Positions 1 to 11,054 of a DNA stretch of 64,000 bases are shown one piece after another; positions within the stretch are counted from its first letter, which is position 1; each line of letters opens with the position of its first letter. This DNA is from Byssothecium circinans (Eukaryota; Ascomycota; Dothideomycetes; Pleosporales; Massarinaceae). The notes beneath the pieces were generated by a model that worked only from the letters and a program-made list of their open reading frames with translations, was not told where the DNA came from and did not search any database. Where the stretch lies: contig ML976977.1 in the NCBI GenBank assembly GCA_010015675.1, positions 12,391 through 76,390 of the forward strand, read 5' to 3'. Made by a program: the position numbers and the translations under genes.

Positions 1-364
1 ACGCTATAATTTTAGTACTAATAGGTATATTATATATATATATATACTAGCTCTAAAGTTATTATAATTTATTAAGCTAGTTTATTAGGTGTTGTAGGGT
101 ATAGAGCTTAAGCGACCTAATATTCTCTATACTTATATAAATAGCTTACTAAGATATTAGAAATTCTAGAATATTTTTTATAACCTTTTAGATCTATATT
201 ATATATAGCTGTATTTAAAATTTCAGCTTAATAGCTCTATTATTTAAATTGTTATTAAGGGTTAAATATTTAATTTTCCGCTAAGCATTTTTAGGCTATT
301 TAATGGTTTAGGCTGTTTAATAGTTTAGGCTATTTAATAGTAGAATATGTTATATATTTTTTAC
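1..364. other. AT-rich repeat margin with a transposon end
   Basis: No gene is visible. The stretch is very AT-rich and RIP-like. Bases about 283-347 look like the right end of a pogo-type element: a CTAAG block followed by three tandem copies of a motif ending in TTTAATRG, then AGAATATGT and a TA before pogo coding sequence resumes. The element this end belongs to would extend to the left, mostly out of the window. Confidence 0.5.
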
Positions 365-1837
365 TTAGTTACTACTACAAGTTACTTTTTAAGCTCTTTA
401 ATACGCGCCTTTATAAGCACGCTATCTTGCAGCACTAACTTAGCGCCTTTAATAAGCTGTAAAAGCCTACTACGCGCTATTTATAGTAACTAAGTAATGG
501 AATTTTATATAAGCCTTAACTATAAGCTAAATTTGCGTATATTACTTAGAGTTCTTAATTACTATAGCGTCTTTAGTAGTAGGGGTCCTAGTAGGGTATA
601 TATACGTATATTAAAGTAATTAAGTACTACCTGCGCGTTTAAAGGGACTAGCCTTATTACCTTAAAGGCCTTTTAATAGTTCTAAACTATAAATACACTT
701 AGAAACGTATCTTTAAAGGCTAGTAAGAACACTTCCTTATTAATATAAAAAATATATTAGCGCGCTAAGTTCTAAATAGTCTTAGAGTACTTGCGCTTAA
801 GCAGTGAGAATAACACTACATTAAGCGGCTAAAGGATGTGTGATGAGTACGCAGGCATATAAAGTGTAATAATCTTGTTATCTTTATAATAATCCTTAAA
901 ATCCTAATTTAGGTGGCTTTTATAGCTATCTAAAATTAGCAACTAATAGACGCTAATAGTTCTCGCCTTTATATGCGCGTTAAAGTGCTTTAACTACGCA
1001 AGACTAAGCTTATTAGTCATCTATCTATTCTCTAAAACCAAGAGCTTCTAATCACGCGATATATTGGCTTCCTAGTACCACGAAGAAATGTAGACGCGTC
1101 CTTTGTATATAATAAATAGTAGGGTGAATGTACTATTTAAACATATACTCTAGATATCTATTACCTACTCTTTATTACCTAGCTAAATAATAGTAGGCCT
1201 TGCTTACTTCTCTGAGCTAGTAACCACTTTTATAGAGCTAATAACACCTATTAAAAAGCTAGTCTTATTAAAGTTATACATATTATTATTATATATGTTA
1301 TACTTAATTTTAGTATCCTCTATAAGCTTAAACCATGCGCTAACTACCTTAAGATCTTCTTATAGAGCCCTTTAACAGTCCTTCGCACAGTTCTAGATAG
1401 TTTGTAACTATTCTAAATAGTTTATGAACCATTCTACCTAGTTCTTACTTACCCTCTCTTTACCCCACTCAGCTAGTAGTTTATTCGCTATATCCAACAC
1501 TTCACCTAGCGTAGGCGCGAATCCTTGCAAATTAAGGTTAAGGATATATTTAATAATCGTCTAGTTCTTGGTTGAGGACAGTTTTGAACGGTTCGGAACT
1601 GTTTCTACTTAAAAAGGTATTCCTTTAGCGCGTTCATTAAGGACGTAGTCCTTAACGTTAAAGGCTTTAGCAGCGCGTCAGAGGCTTGGAAATTAGCCTC
1701 TATTGTATGCAGTAAGGGTAAGCTAAAGTCTACCTTCGTGTTGAAGTGCTTTAGTACGACGTTGTTGTGGCATTTTCGCGTTAAAGATGGTGATGGTGTT
1801 GCCAAGGAATTCTGCGCGGTTTAATGGTGCTTTACGT
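365..1837 (-). mobile_element. RIP-degraded Fot1/pogo-type DNA transposon, copy A
   Basis: Read on the minus strand, this is a decayed transposase of the Fot1/pogo (Tc1-mariner, DDE) type. Visible ghosts are an N-terminal block beginning MATPSPSLTRK at 1805, a segment resembling NIYNxDExGFLIGV, then SARPTI, GRVYISSWY, the DDE-type stretch LLILDSYKSHLN, and a downstream LQPLNVVLFS block. These follow the usual order of the family. In-frame stops lie almost only where CAG, CAA, CGA or TGG would be expected, as RIP predicts. The right terminus is TTTACGT followed by a TA target at 1838-1839. The C-terminal zinc-knuckle tail seen in other copies is missing because another element end lies at about 345. 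It is certainly non-functional. Confidence 0.8.
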
Positions 1838-1839
1838 TA

Positions 1840-2085
1840 CTTATTATCACCTTTTTACAATCTATAGTATAAGTTAGGTTTTACCTAAGATTTCTTCCTT
1901 TCTCAATAACTACTAGATTACGTAAGCGATAGCTATATAAATTTCATAGCTATTAGTTTATATATAGATCTATCTAGGTTTAAAATTTTAAAAGAAAATA
2001 TTAAGGTTTAGCTTTGTTATTAAAATAATACTATTTGATGTTCCTTGCTAAGCATTTCTGCGCGGTTCGATAGTGCTTTACATTA
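1840..2085. other. AT-rich spacer ending in a pogo-type terminus
   Basis: No gene is supported. The final 45 bases (about 2041-2083) are a pogo-type right terminus: CCTTGCTAAG, a TGCGCGGTT block and GTGCTTTACAT, then TA. Sequence of copy B begins immediately after it. This looks like the right end of a further element inserted at a TA in copy B, whose own left end cannot be placed. Confidence 0.45.
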
Positions 2086-2437
2086 CTCTATATACTACTA
2101 TACTTATTATATATCCTCTAGTTACTTAATATAGTATACTTTTTACTACTTAAGTATAAGTACTCTAAGACTATTTAGAACTTAGCGCGCTAATATGTCT
2201 TTTATATTAATAAGGAAGTATTCCTACTAGCCTTTAAAGACGCATTTTTAAGGTAATAGGGCTAGTCCCTCTAAACGCGCAGGTAGTACTTAATTATCTT
2301 AATATATATATATATACCCTATTAGGACCCCTACTACTAGAGACGCTATAGTAATTAAGAACTCTAAGTAATATATATAAATTTAGCTTATAGTTAAGGC
2401 TTATATAAGATTTTATTACTTAGTTACTATAAATAGC

Positions 2438-2912
2438 TGTTACAAATAAGAAGAATACAGGGTATCCACGACCAGACGATGCAGCGTAAGAGGTGTTAAG
2501 CCCAGGAGGTGGCTACACGATGATGCGCGGGGCAGGATTAGGTCAGTGATCACGTGATGGAAGGATGCTCAGTAAGATCAGTGGTCTTGGCACTAAGCAA
2601 CCTAAGCCTAAGATGCTTAGCATGATTAGTAGGATCGCCGCTGAGCATACTAATCACAATAACTCTAAGGAGCAGGATAAAGACTAGACGGATCTCCTTT
2701 GTCTTTTAGATTCTAGTTCTTTGTAGTCAACTCTTAATAGTTCATCTCTTACCTAGATTAATACTTAGTTATTCTATAGTTTGTTATAGAATTAGTTTGC
2801 TTCATACGTTTACCTCTTGAATTACTGAAGAACACCACCTGACGTATATACTATATACTAACCTTCCTCCCCTCACCTAGATTAGGCAAGGCCAGTATAC
2901 CCCTTAGTAACA
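2438..2912 (+). repeat. 5' LTR of the Gypsy element
   Basis: The 475-bp repeat starts TGTTACAAATAAG and ends CAGTAACA-type (TTAGTAACA here). It matches the 3' LTR along its whole length. Nearly all differences I can see are transitions (C/T or G/A), which fits RIP after insertion rather than ordinary divergence. Confidence 0.93.
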
Positions 2913-3023
2913 TTTTGACTACCCATAGGTTCAAGAACCTAAACGTACGTAATAGTAGCTCCTGCTACCCCACGTGCCGCTAGCAGTAGTGTCAACACAC
3001 CTACTTTAAGCCTAGCATCAGTG

Positions 3024-3930
3024 ATGGCCACCCAGGCTAACCAGTTGTAGCAATAGGCCACGCAGATTGACGAGCTGATGCAAGCGATGGCTCAGCTTCA
3101 GGCTGGAAATACTGCACCTTGGGGAAAGATCGCGGCGCTAGAAAAGTACGATAGAGGACGAGATGGCTTGAAGCCATTCCTCACCAACATGGATTTGTAC
3201 TGTCGGTTCAACCTCATAACGAACGACGAAGACAAAATCCTCGCGGCTGGCATGCACTTAAAGGATAAGGCAGCTGCCTAGATGCAGCCCTTCATAGATG
3301 ACTACCTCACGAATGATATGAGGAATCGTAAAGACGACACGAAGGCTATCTTCAAGAGCTAGACAAAATTCAAGGAAGAGATTTAAAAGGTGTTTAGAGA
3401 ACTTGATGAGGAGACCTAGGCAGAGCAAAAGATATCTCGGATCCAGCAGGATAGGTCAGTCACTAGATATGTGACAGAGTTCAAGCAACTACAGTTAAAG
3501 ATTGATTAGGATGATGCGCCGTTGCGCACAGCCTTCTACAATGGGCTGAAGGAAGTCGTTAAAGACAGAATAATCCATCACGACAAGCTAGAAGACCTAT
3601 AAGACATAATTAACCTAGCTACCTGAATTGATAACAGGCTCTACGAACGAGCGCTATAGAAGAAATAACGGGACACAATGATCATTCCTAACTCTAGACG
3701 TTACAGAAAACCAAAGGCACCACGTTACGACCACGACGGCGATGTAGTAATGACAGACAAAGTCTAATAAAAGAAGTAGTTTAATAAGGGTAAGGGAAGA
3801 CAGCTAGACGGCCTGACCCACGAATAACGCTAGGAACGCTTCAAAAAGAAAGCATGTCTCTAATGCAGTGAAGTAGGACACTTCCGCAGAAACTACCTAA
3901 AGAATTAAGGCTAAGCAAGCAAGCTTAGAG
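3024..3930 (+). pseudogene. gag ghost of the Gypsy element
   Basis: A gag-like frame starts at ATG 3024 (MATQANQL, then stops replacing glutamines). An intact stretch at 3078-3281 contains AALEKYDRGRDGLKPFL and LYCRFNLI. This is followed by a capsid-like region with QQDRSVTRYVTEFKQL-type sequence at about 3446-3500 and a basic region. At 3856-3897 a retroviral-type zinc knuckle remains as CLxCSEVGHFRRN, with its last cysteine now tyrosine (TGC to TAC, a RIP-type change). Stops are TAG or TAA at glutamine and tryptophan positions. Gag would form the virus-like particle; this copy cannot be made. Confidence 0.82.
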
Positions 3931-3949
3931 CGGTCAAGATTAGGATGAT

Positions 3950-6900
3950 CAAGTTTAAGGTAATAGGACCTAAGGAGGATGACTTAGAGGTGCCACGTTG
4001 GCAGCCTACTCCTTGCCCACCTCTAGAAGTAGATTAGGTCACGGAACCATCTAATAGCAAAGTCAGCAATACAGAATCCATTACAACCTAAGCAACGTGA
4101 CCCTTGAACTAGATAGATGACTACGAGGTCCTTTAATAGCTTAAAGAAGATCTATGCTAGATGTGTAGGGATAACACACACAAAGGCGAAACTTGTACCT
4201 ATGATACGCTAGTACGCGGCGGCCATGCCCACGAAGTAGTGGCAACAGCGATGAAGGAACAAGGCCTATAGATGAAAGTATAATAAATCAAGGTTAATGA
4301 TAAACATAATGAAGTTGAATAGTATAACTACATAAGGGAGTACTATATTACTTACCTATAAGAAAGATAAAGCGTGCGACACACGCCTAGACGAGCCTCT
4401 TACGCCCTTCTCCTATTAATGGACTGCATGGAAGACAACTACCACGTACATTACTTTAAATATTAGTAGAAATAGCATGAGCGCCTAGGTTAGAGTAGGT
4501 GCTATGACACGCACTACTAACTACACTAGCTTAGTAAGCATGTTGCAGGATACTAGCTAGCTAGTAGAATAGATAGAGAAGTATTAGTGTGTAAGAATAG
4601 CGCATGTCTCTACTATTATCCTATGGGACACCCTTTAGATAAGAGACATAAGGAGATTAATTAGAATGAATGCCCATCCTTCCTAGGATGCATGTTTCAT
4701 CTCCTCCTAAAGGAAGAAGTAGCATAGACCTGGCATAGAGCCCACTATGAGCTACTGCCTCCTTCTAAGTGCTTGGCGGACGTATGCAAATGGCACGAGT
4801 TCCTGCTACTTCCTAATGAAACCAAGGAAGATGCTTTCAGACGAAAGATGGCACTCACGCGATAGATATGGTGAACGTTGCTAGAAACGTAACACTAGCT
4901 ACGAGGCCACCTAGAAGACAGGGCTGCTGGAGACAATATCTTGCATACTTAGACTATGAGACGCCCACCTAGAGCTATTAATAGGGAAAGTCACGACGAC
5001 CTATCCTATAAATAGTGCTTTGATGACATATATCAAGTACATCTCTTAAAGAAACTTAGGAAGGGTTTCCCGCAATAGAGCGATATCAAGGCAGAGCATG
5101 CTCGCCTACCCTAGATAGCGTATTATATAGACGACTATCAGATCCACCTGCTAGAAGAATAGGTAGTAGAAAAGTCCACGGAAGGACCCTAGGGATCAAA
5201 AAACTAGGATGCTACCAGGGATAGGGTTACGCTGGTAAGAGCATTTCTATAACGACCCTATATAATGTATAACACCCGGATCTACTAGTTCATTAATTAA
5301 AGGTAGAGGTGCACGTACACGGACGCAGGCTTATAGCACTAGTGAATAGTAGAGCTGCATAGATAATTATCTCCCTATAAGTAGTTAAGAAATATGATAT
5401 ACCCTATTAAGATAAAGAACGTCTAATATGAGTAGTATTAGCTGACGATAGACTAATGTCCTACGGTAACGGATTCTTAAGGTTAGAAACCTAAGAAGTG
5501 TCATTCCACGTACTTAGAATTAAGGACATGATATCCCTCAACATCATAGATCTTAGTAAAGAAGACATGTTAATTAGTTATAATTAGCTTAGGAAGCACA
5601 ATCCTACCATAGATTAGTAGAAAGGTATGATGTTTAGCTAAGAACTAGCGCGCAAGGTTGCTAGAACACGTCATGAAAGATTGAGCCTAATAATCTAGAG
5701 CCCACCTAGTTAGACTAGATAGATTAGCAAGATATCACCTCATAAGATTAAGAGAATCTATGAGAAGGACCCTTCGCAAATAGGAGTCATTTAGATACAG
5801 AAAGTTACGCCTATAAAGGATGAACCCTGACCAACGATACTACCAGAATATAAAGAGTTTTAAGATCTGTTTAAAGAAATAGAAGAAACCGCATTACCAG
5901 ATCACTAGGAATGGGATCATAAGATTCACCTAGAAGAAGGCGTGAAGCTGCGCCCAGGACTAATATATCTACTTACTCAAGACTAGCAGTTAGAACTATG
6001 GGAGTACATTAAGAAGAACTTAAAGCAAGGATACATATGAGAGAGTGTAAGCTTGATAGCTTCACCAATTCTCTTCATCCTAAAGAAAAATGGAAAGCTG
6101 CGACTCTATGTAGATTACAGACAGCTAAACCACGTCATAAGGAAGAACCATTACCCTCTTTCTTTAATCTAGGAACTCATGGACCACCTCTAGGGAGTTA
6201 AGTAGATCACGAAATTTGATGTATGAGATGGATTCCATTGAATACGAATAGCTAAGGGCTTTGAATGGCTAACTGCCTTTAAAACTTAGTATAGACTATA
6301 TAAGTATACGGTTATGCCCTTTAGACTAACGAACGCACCTATGACATTTCAGGCACTTGTTAATAGAGCACTTCATGAATACTTAGACGTTTTTATGACT
6401 GCGTACCTAGATGATATACTAGTGTATACCTTAGGAACGCTTAAGGACTACATTAATTACGTTAAGAAAGTGCTTAGGAAGCTTAGGGAGTATTAATTAC
6501 CCCTATAGCCAGAAAAATGCGAATTCCACGTCATAGAGACGGATTACTTAGGATTTATCATCTCTTAAGAAGGCATTGCCATGGACCTAAAGAAAGTTAG
6601 GGCTATATAGGACATTAAAACTCCCAAGATAGTCAAGGACGTACAATCCTTCTTAGGATTTGCGAACTTCTATCAAAAGTTTATTTAGGGATACTTAAAG
6701 ACCACGGCGCCTCTCATAGAGATTACTAAGAAAGAGAAGGGATTCCATTAGGGACAAGAATAGTAAAAAGCTTTTAATAAGCTTAAGGAATTATTCTTGT
6801 TAGCCCCTATATTATAAATGCATGACCTAGAACAACCACTGTGAGTGGAGATGGATGCATTAGACTACGCCCTAGGAGTGATTCTCTTATAATAAGGTGA

Positions 6901-8850
6901 AGATAGGAAATAGAGACTAGTGTTCTACTATTCTTAGAAGTTCTTAGGAGCAGAACTTAACTATGATGTTCATGATAAGGAACTACTAGTAATAGTAGAC
7001 TCCTTTAAATAATAGTGAGCCCAGCTAGTAGGCGCCAAGTACTAGGTAGAGGTGTATTTAGATCACTAGAACCTAATAAGCTTCATGATAACTAAAAAAC
7101 TTAACTGATGATAGGTTAGATGGGCTAAAATGATGGTAGATTATAACTTCAAGGTACACCATCACCCAGGAACGCTAAATAGAGTAGTAGATACTCTTAG
7201 TTGATAGTCAGACCTTTAGGAAATAGATAGACCTATCACGCATGACGCGGTCCTACGGAAGGACAAAGATAGCAGTTTAGGCTATAATCAACCACGGCTA
7301 TTCAGGGGAACCCTAGTTAAGTGGCTAGCTAAGGTGACTAAGGTCACATGACTATGAAATAAGAAGCTTGACGAGCTTACTAAGGTAGCTAGAATCAATT
7401 ATTAGGGACTAGAAGTACATGACTTCATAGACTATAATCATCTGACCCTAGACTAGAGGGTAGAATACAACTTAATCAGGTATCTTAAGGCTAGGCCACC
7501 CTAAGATAAGGAATAATAGATTATACTGCGCGAAGACCTCGCACTAACCCTAATATGGAAGCTACACGAGTCTAAGGAATATAGACACCCTAGGATTAAT
7601 GAAATAGTTTAATAAGTTTCAAATGAGTACTTAATCCCCAAAGTACGAAAAGCAGTTTAAAACGCGATAGGCAACTATTTGGCATGTTCTAAGAATAAGC
7701 CTAAGAGACATAAGCCCTATAGATTACTCTAATCACTAGAACCACCCGTACGCCCATGGATTAGCATCATGATAGACTTTATAGTAAAGCTCCTAAAATT
7801 ATTAGAACCCAGATTAGCATGGCTATGTAACTTAATATTAGTAATTGTTAACTAATTAACTAAAGCATTGATATTCATACTAACGGAAGAAATGGTTATA
7901 GCTAAAGAGATAGCTTACGAAGTAACTAAGGCACTTATCAGTTAATATGGTGTGCTAGAATAGTTCATCACTAACCGTAAAACACTATTTACCTCTAAGT
8001 ATTAGAGCACGTTCCTAGCAAAGCTCAGAGTTAATAAGAAGCTTTCAACTAGCTTCCATCTACAGATAGATGGTTAGACGGAATAGACGAACTAGACACT
8101 AGAATAGTATCTAAGGATGTACGCTAACAAGCTATAGGATAACTAGGTTGAACTCCTACTAACAGTACAACTAGCCTATAACAGCACGAGATCCTTAACG
8201 ATAGGATACTTACTGCACTACGCGAACTATAGGTATGAGCTGACTGCTCATCAAAACCCTAAGGATGTTGAAAGTCTTTTAGCCAGAGCTGACGACAAGG
8301 CACAACTACTTCGCGAATTACATGACGAATTAAGCCGACGAATCGCTCGATGGAACCTCACGACAGCTAAAATAGCAAACGAGAAAAGGCTTAAGGGACC
8401 AACCCTTAAAGAGGGGGATAAAGTTTTCCTATCACGAAAAAATTTGAAAACTAAATGGCCATGCGACAAACTAGATAACCTCTGAATAGGACCCTTCTAG
8501 ATCCTAGAAGTTAAGGGACTAGTCACGTTCAGACTAGAGCTCCCTAAAGGCATGCGCATATACCCTATCTTTTATAAATCCCTCCTTGAACCAGCACCAC
8601 TAGACGCCGAGCTAGAAACACGAATCAAGCTTAAGGATGAGGATTACGAGGTCAAAGAAATCAAGGACCTGCGAAAATTCAAGCGTTAGTGGAAGTACTT
8701 AGTCAAGTGGAAGGACTAGCTAGATAGCTAGAATACCTAGGAACCTTTACGGAACCTTATGGGCTATAGGGATTTAGTGAAAGAATATCACTAACGGTAT
8801 CTAAGGGCAGCGGTTCTGAATCAGCCAGGAAAGCGGAGAAATCAAAAGAT
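3950..8850 (+). pseudogene. pol ghost: reverse transcriptase, RNase H, integrase, chromodomain
   Basis: The frame is broken by RIP-type stops, but domains are plain. Reverse transcriptase spans about 6060-6560, with [24 protein letters not shown] and the catalytic YLDDILVY at about 6400-6424. The RT connection and RNase H follow (GFANFYQKFI, then VEMDALDYALGVIL, about 6655-7080). Integrase spans about 7560-8230, with a WISIMIDFIVKL block carrying the first catalytic Asp and a later HLQIDG block. A C-terminal chromodomain lies at about 8645-8790 (DYEVKEIKDLRKFKR, then KYLVKWKD). Chromodomains in this superfamily steer integration to marked chromatin. The 8200-8650 portion is noticeably less damaged than the rest. 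Confidence 0.85.
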
Positions 8851-8897
8851 AAGGAAGAATTAAAAGGATTAGAGAAGGAAGAAGGATCAGCCTATAA

Positions 8898-9359
8898 CTA
8901 GCCCAGGTTAGTTGACGGTTCAATTAGTGATGGTGAAGGAACTTTAGTAGTAGCCGTACCTGACTCCCTAGAAGCTTCTGCAGGAGCGTTTATCTTCTTC
9001 TCTAAGGACTTAAGCTCCTTAATCACAACTTTTTCATGATTAAATAACTCCTTCTCCTCCTCAGCAGTGGAATCTAGCTGCTCTTCCAAATTAAGCTTGC
9101 GACGCTTGATCTCCCAAAGCTCTTGACGAAGTCGTTGGCGCTTCTAAGCTACCGCAGCAAACTCTTCCTCCCGAGGAAATAGGCTACACTGCACGCCGGC
9201 CGCGATACAGTCAGCACAACTCCCCTCCAATGACAATAAGCACTTGGAACCCTTCGTCAAACACTGATGATAAGGCTTCGCCACGGCGTGGTCCATGGCG
9301 CGAATACGGGCAAGACGGGCTTAACGACGGTCAGTCAACTTCGCGGGTTCCTTAGGCAT
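8898..9359 (-). pseudogene. Antisense Cys-rich/coiled-coil reading frame inside the Gypsy element
   Basis: On the strand opposite gag-pol, between the chromodomain and the 3' LTR, a frame of 153 codons runs from ATG 9359 to a stop at 8898. It is broken only by TAA near codon 13 and TAG near codon 70, both explicable by RIP. The protein starts MPKEPAKLTDRR, has a five-cysteine block with spacing CX6CX7CX2CX6C, then a charged heptad-like region rich in E, K and L (about codons 75-120) that looks like a coiled coil, and a Ser/Pro tail. If the Tyr codon (TAT) three residues before the first cysteine was once TGT, a RIP-compatible change, the spacing would become that of a Zn2Cys6 cluster; this is inference. 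No function is known to me. Confidence 0.55.
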
Positions 9360-9510
9360 GGTTAGGCAGGAGATCACGAAACATCCATGGAGGATATAAT
9401 CTCACGATTGATGGCGAAGGCGGGCGCTTTATATATTAGCCACACCTAGACACGGCACAGCAGCCAGATCTCTTAGGATATCAGGATGATATTCCTAAAG
9501 AGGGGGATGA

Positions 9511-9985
9511 TGTTATAAATAAGAAGAATACAGGGTATCCATGACCAGACGATGCAGCGTAAGAGGTGTTGAGCCCAGGAGGTGGCTACACGACGATGCG
9601 CGGGGCAGGATTAGGTTAGCGATCACGTGACGGAAGGATGCTCAGTAAGATTAGTGGTCTTAGCACTGAGCAACCTAAGCCTAAGATGCTCAGCATGATT
9701 AGTAGGATCGCCGCTGAGCATACTGATCACAATGACTCTAAGGAGTAGGATAAAGACTGGACGGATCTCCTTTGTCTTTCAGATTCTAGTTCTTTGTAGT
9801 CAACTCTCAATAGTTCATCTCTTACCTAGATTAATACTTAGTTATTCTATAGTTTATTATAGAATTGGTTTGCTTCATACGTTTGCCTCTTAAATCACTA
9901 AAGAACACTACCTAACGTATACACCATACACTAACCTTCCTCCCCTCACCCGGATCAGGCAAGGCCAGTATACCCCTCAGTAACA
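9511..9985 (+). repeat. 3' LTR of the Gypsy element
   Basis: The 475-bp partner of the repeat at 2438-2912, beginning TGTTATAAATAAG and ending CTCAGTAACA. It is followed at once by the ATAGC target duplication and by resumed pogo copy B sequence. Confidence 0.93.
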
Positions 9986-11054
9986 ATAGCGCGTAGTAGG
10001 CTTTTATAGCTTATTAAAGGCGCTAAGTTAGTACTATAAGGTAGCGTATTTATAAAGGCGTGCATTAAAGAGCTTAATAAGCAACTTGTAGCAGTAACTA
10101 AGTAAAAAATATATAAGTGTAAGTATATTTAAAAGGGTAGTACTATAGAGTATAGTCCTATAGTAGACTAAAATAGTTTTAAACTATTAAGAACTATTTA
10201 GAACTATAAAAGGGTAAAGGTAAAGAGTAAATATAAAGTATAATAACTAAGTATTTACTACTACAGCAACTATAGTAAGGCTAGGTATAACGCAAGAATA
10301 TATTAAGTAGATAAAGAGGGTTCTTCTAAGTTAGAGGCTAGTACTTAGTTTATTATATTAAGTAGTAATATAGATAATAATAGTAATAAAGTTAAGTAAG
10401 TTAGTATTACTAAGGAATTCTATGCGGTTTAGTAGTGTAGGTAGTTTAGTAGTACTTTACGTTAGCATCTCTCATAGTAAGGGTCCTAGTAAAGTATATA
10501 TATATATATTAAAGTAATTAAGTACTACCTACGCGTTTAAAGGGACTAGCCTTAATACCTTAAAAGCCTTTTAATAGTTCTAAACTATAAATATAGCTTT
10601 AAATGCGTCTTTAAAGGCTAGTAGAAACGCTTCCTTATTAATATAAAAAATACGTTAGTATGCTAAGTCCTAAATAATCTTAGAGTACTTATACTTAAGT
10701 AGTAAGAATAATACTATATTAAGCAGCTAAAGGATATGTAACAAGTACGCTAGTATATAAAGTATAAGGATCTTATTATCTTAATAATAATCCTTAAAAT
10801 CCTAATTTAGGTAGCTTTTATAGCTATCTAAAATTAGTAACTAATAGACGCTTATTACTATATCCTTTATATGCGTATTAAAGTACTTTAACTACGCAAG
10901 GCTAAGCTTATTAGTTATCTATTTATTCTCTAAGATAGAGAGCTTCTAATTACGTAGTATATTAGCTTTCTAATACTATAAAGAGATATAGACGCGTCCT
11001 TTATAGATAATAAATAGTAAGGTAAATTTACTATTTAAATATATCCTTTAGATA

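Larger units (their letters stand above)
2438..9985 (+). mobile_element. Chromodomain Ty3/Gypsy LTR retrotransposon, RIP-degraded
   Basis: A structurally complete 7,548-bp LTR element. Two 475-bp LTRs (2438-2912 and 9511-9985) begin TGTTA and end TAACA, and a 5-bp target duplication ATAGC lies at 2433-2437 and 9986-9990. Between them are gag, a pol with reverse transcriptase, RNase H, integrase and a C-terminal chromodomain, and a separate antisense reading frame. A purine-rich tract AAAGAGGGGGATGA at 9497-9510 directly precedes the 3' LTR. Domain order and chromodomain place it among chromoviruses of the Ty3/Gypsy superfamily. Dozens of stops sit at former CAG, CAA, CGA and TGG codons, so it cannot move on its own. 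Confidence 0.92.
2086..10462 (+). mobile_element. RIP-degraded Fot1/pogo-type transposon, copy B, split by the Gypsy element
   Basis: The plus strand carries the C-terminal half of a pogo-type transposase in two parts, 2086-2437 and 9991-10462, interrupted by the Gypsy retrotransposon. Across the break the sequence reads on exactly as in the undisturbed copy A: the join ATAAATAGC then GCGTAG matches the reverse complement of bases near 470-490. Near 10265-10310 a decayed zinc knuckle is visible (SNYSKARYNARIY, from an expected CX2CX4HX4C motif). A block of about 33 nt in the coding region is missing relative to copy A. The right inverted repeat ends TTTACGT at 10462 followed by TA. The N-terminal half is absent. 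Confidence 0.75.
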
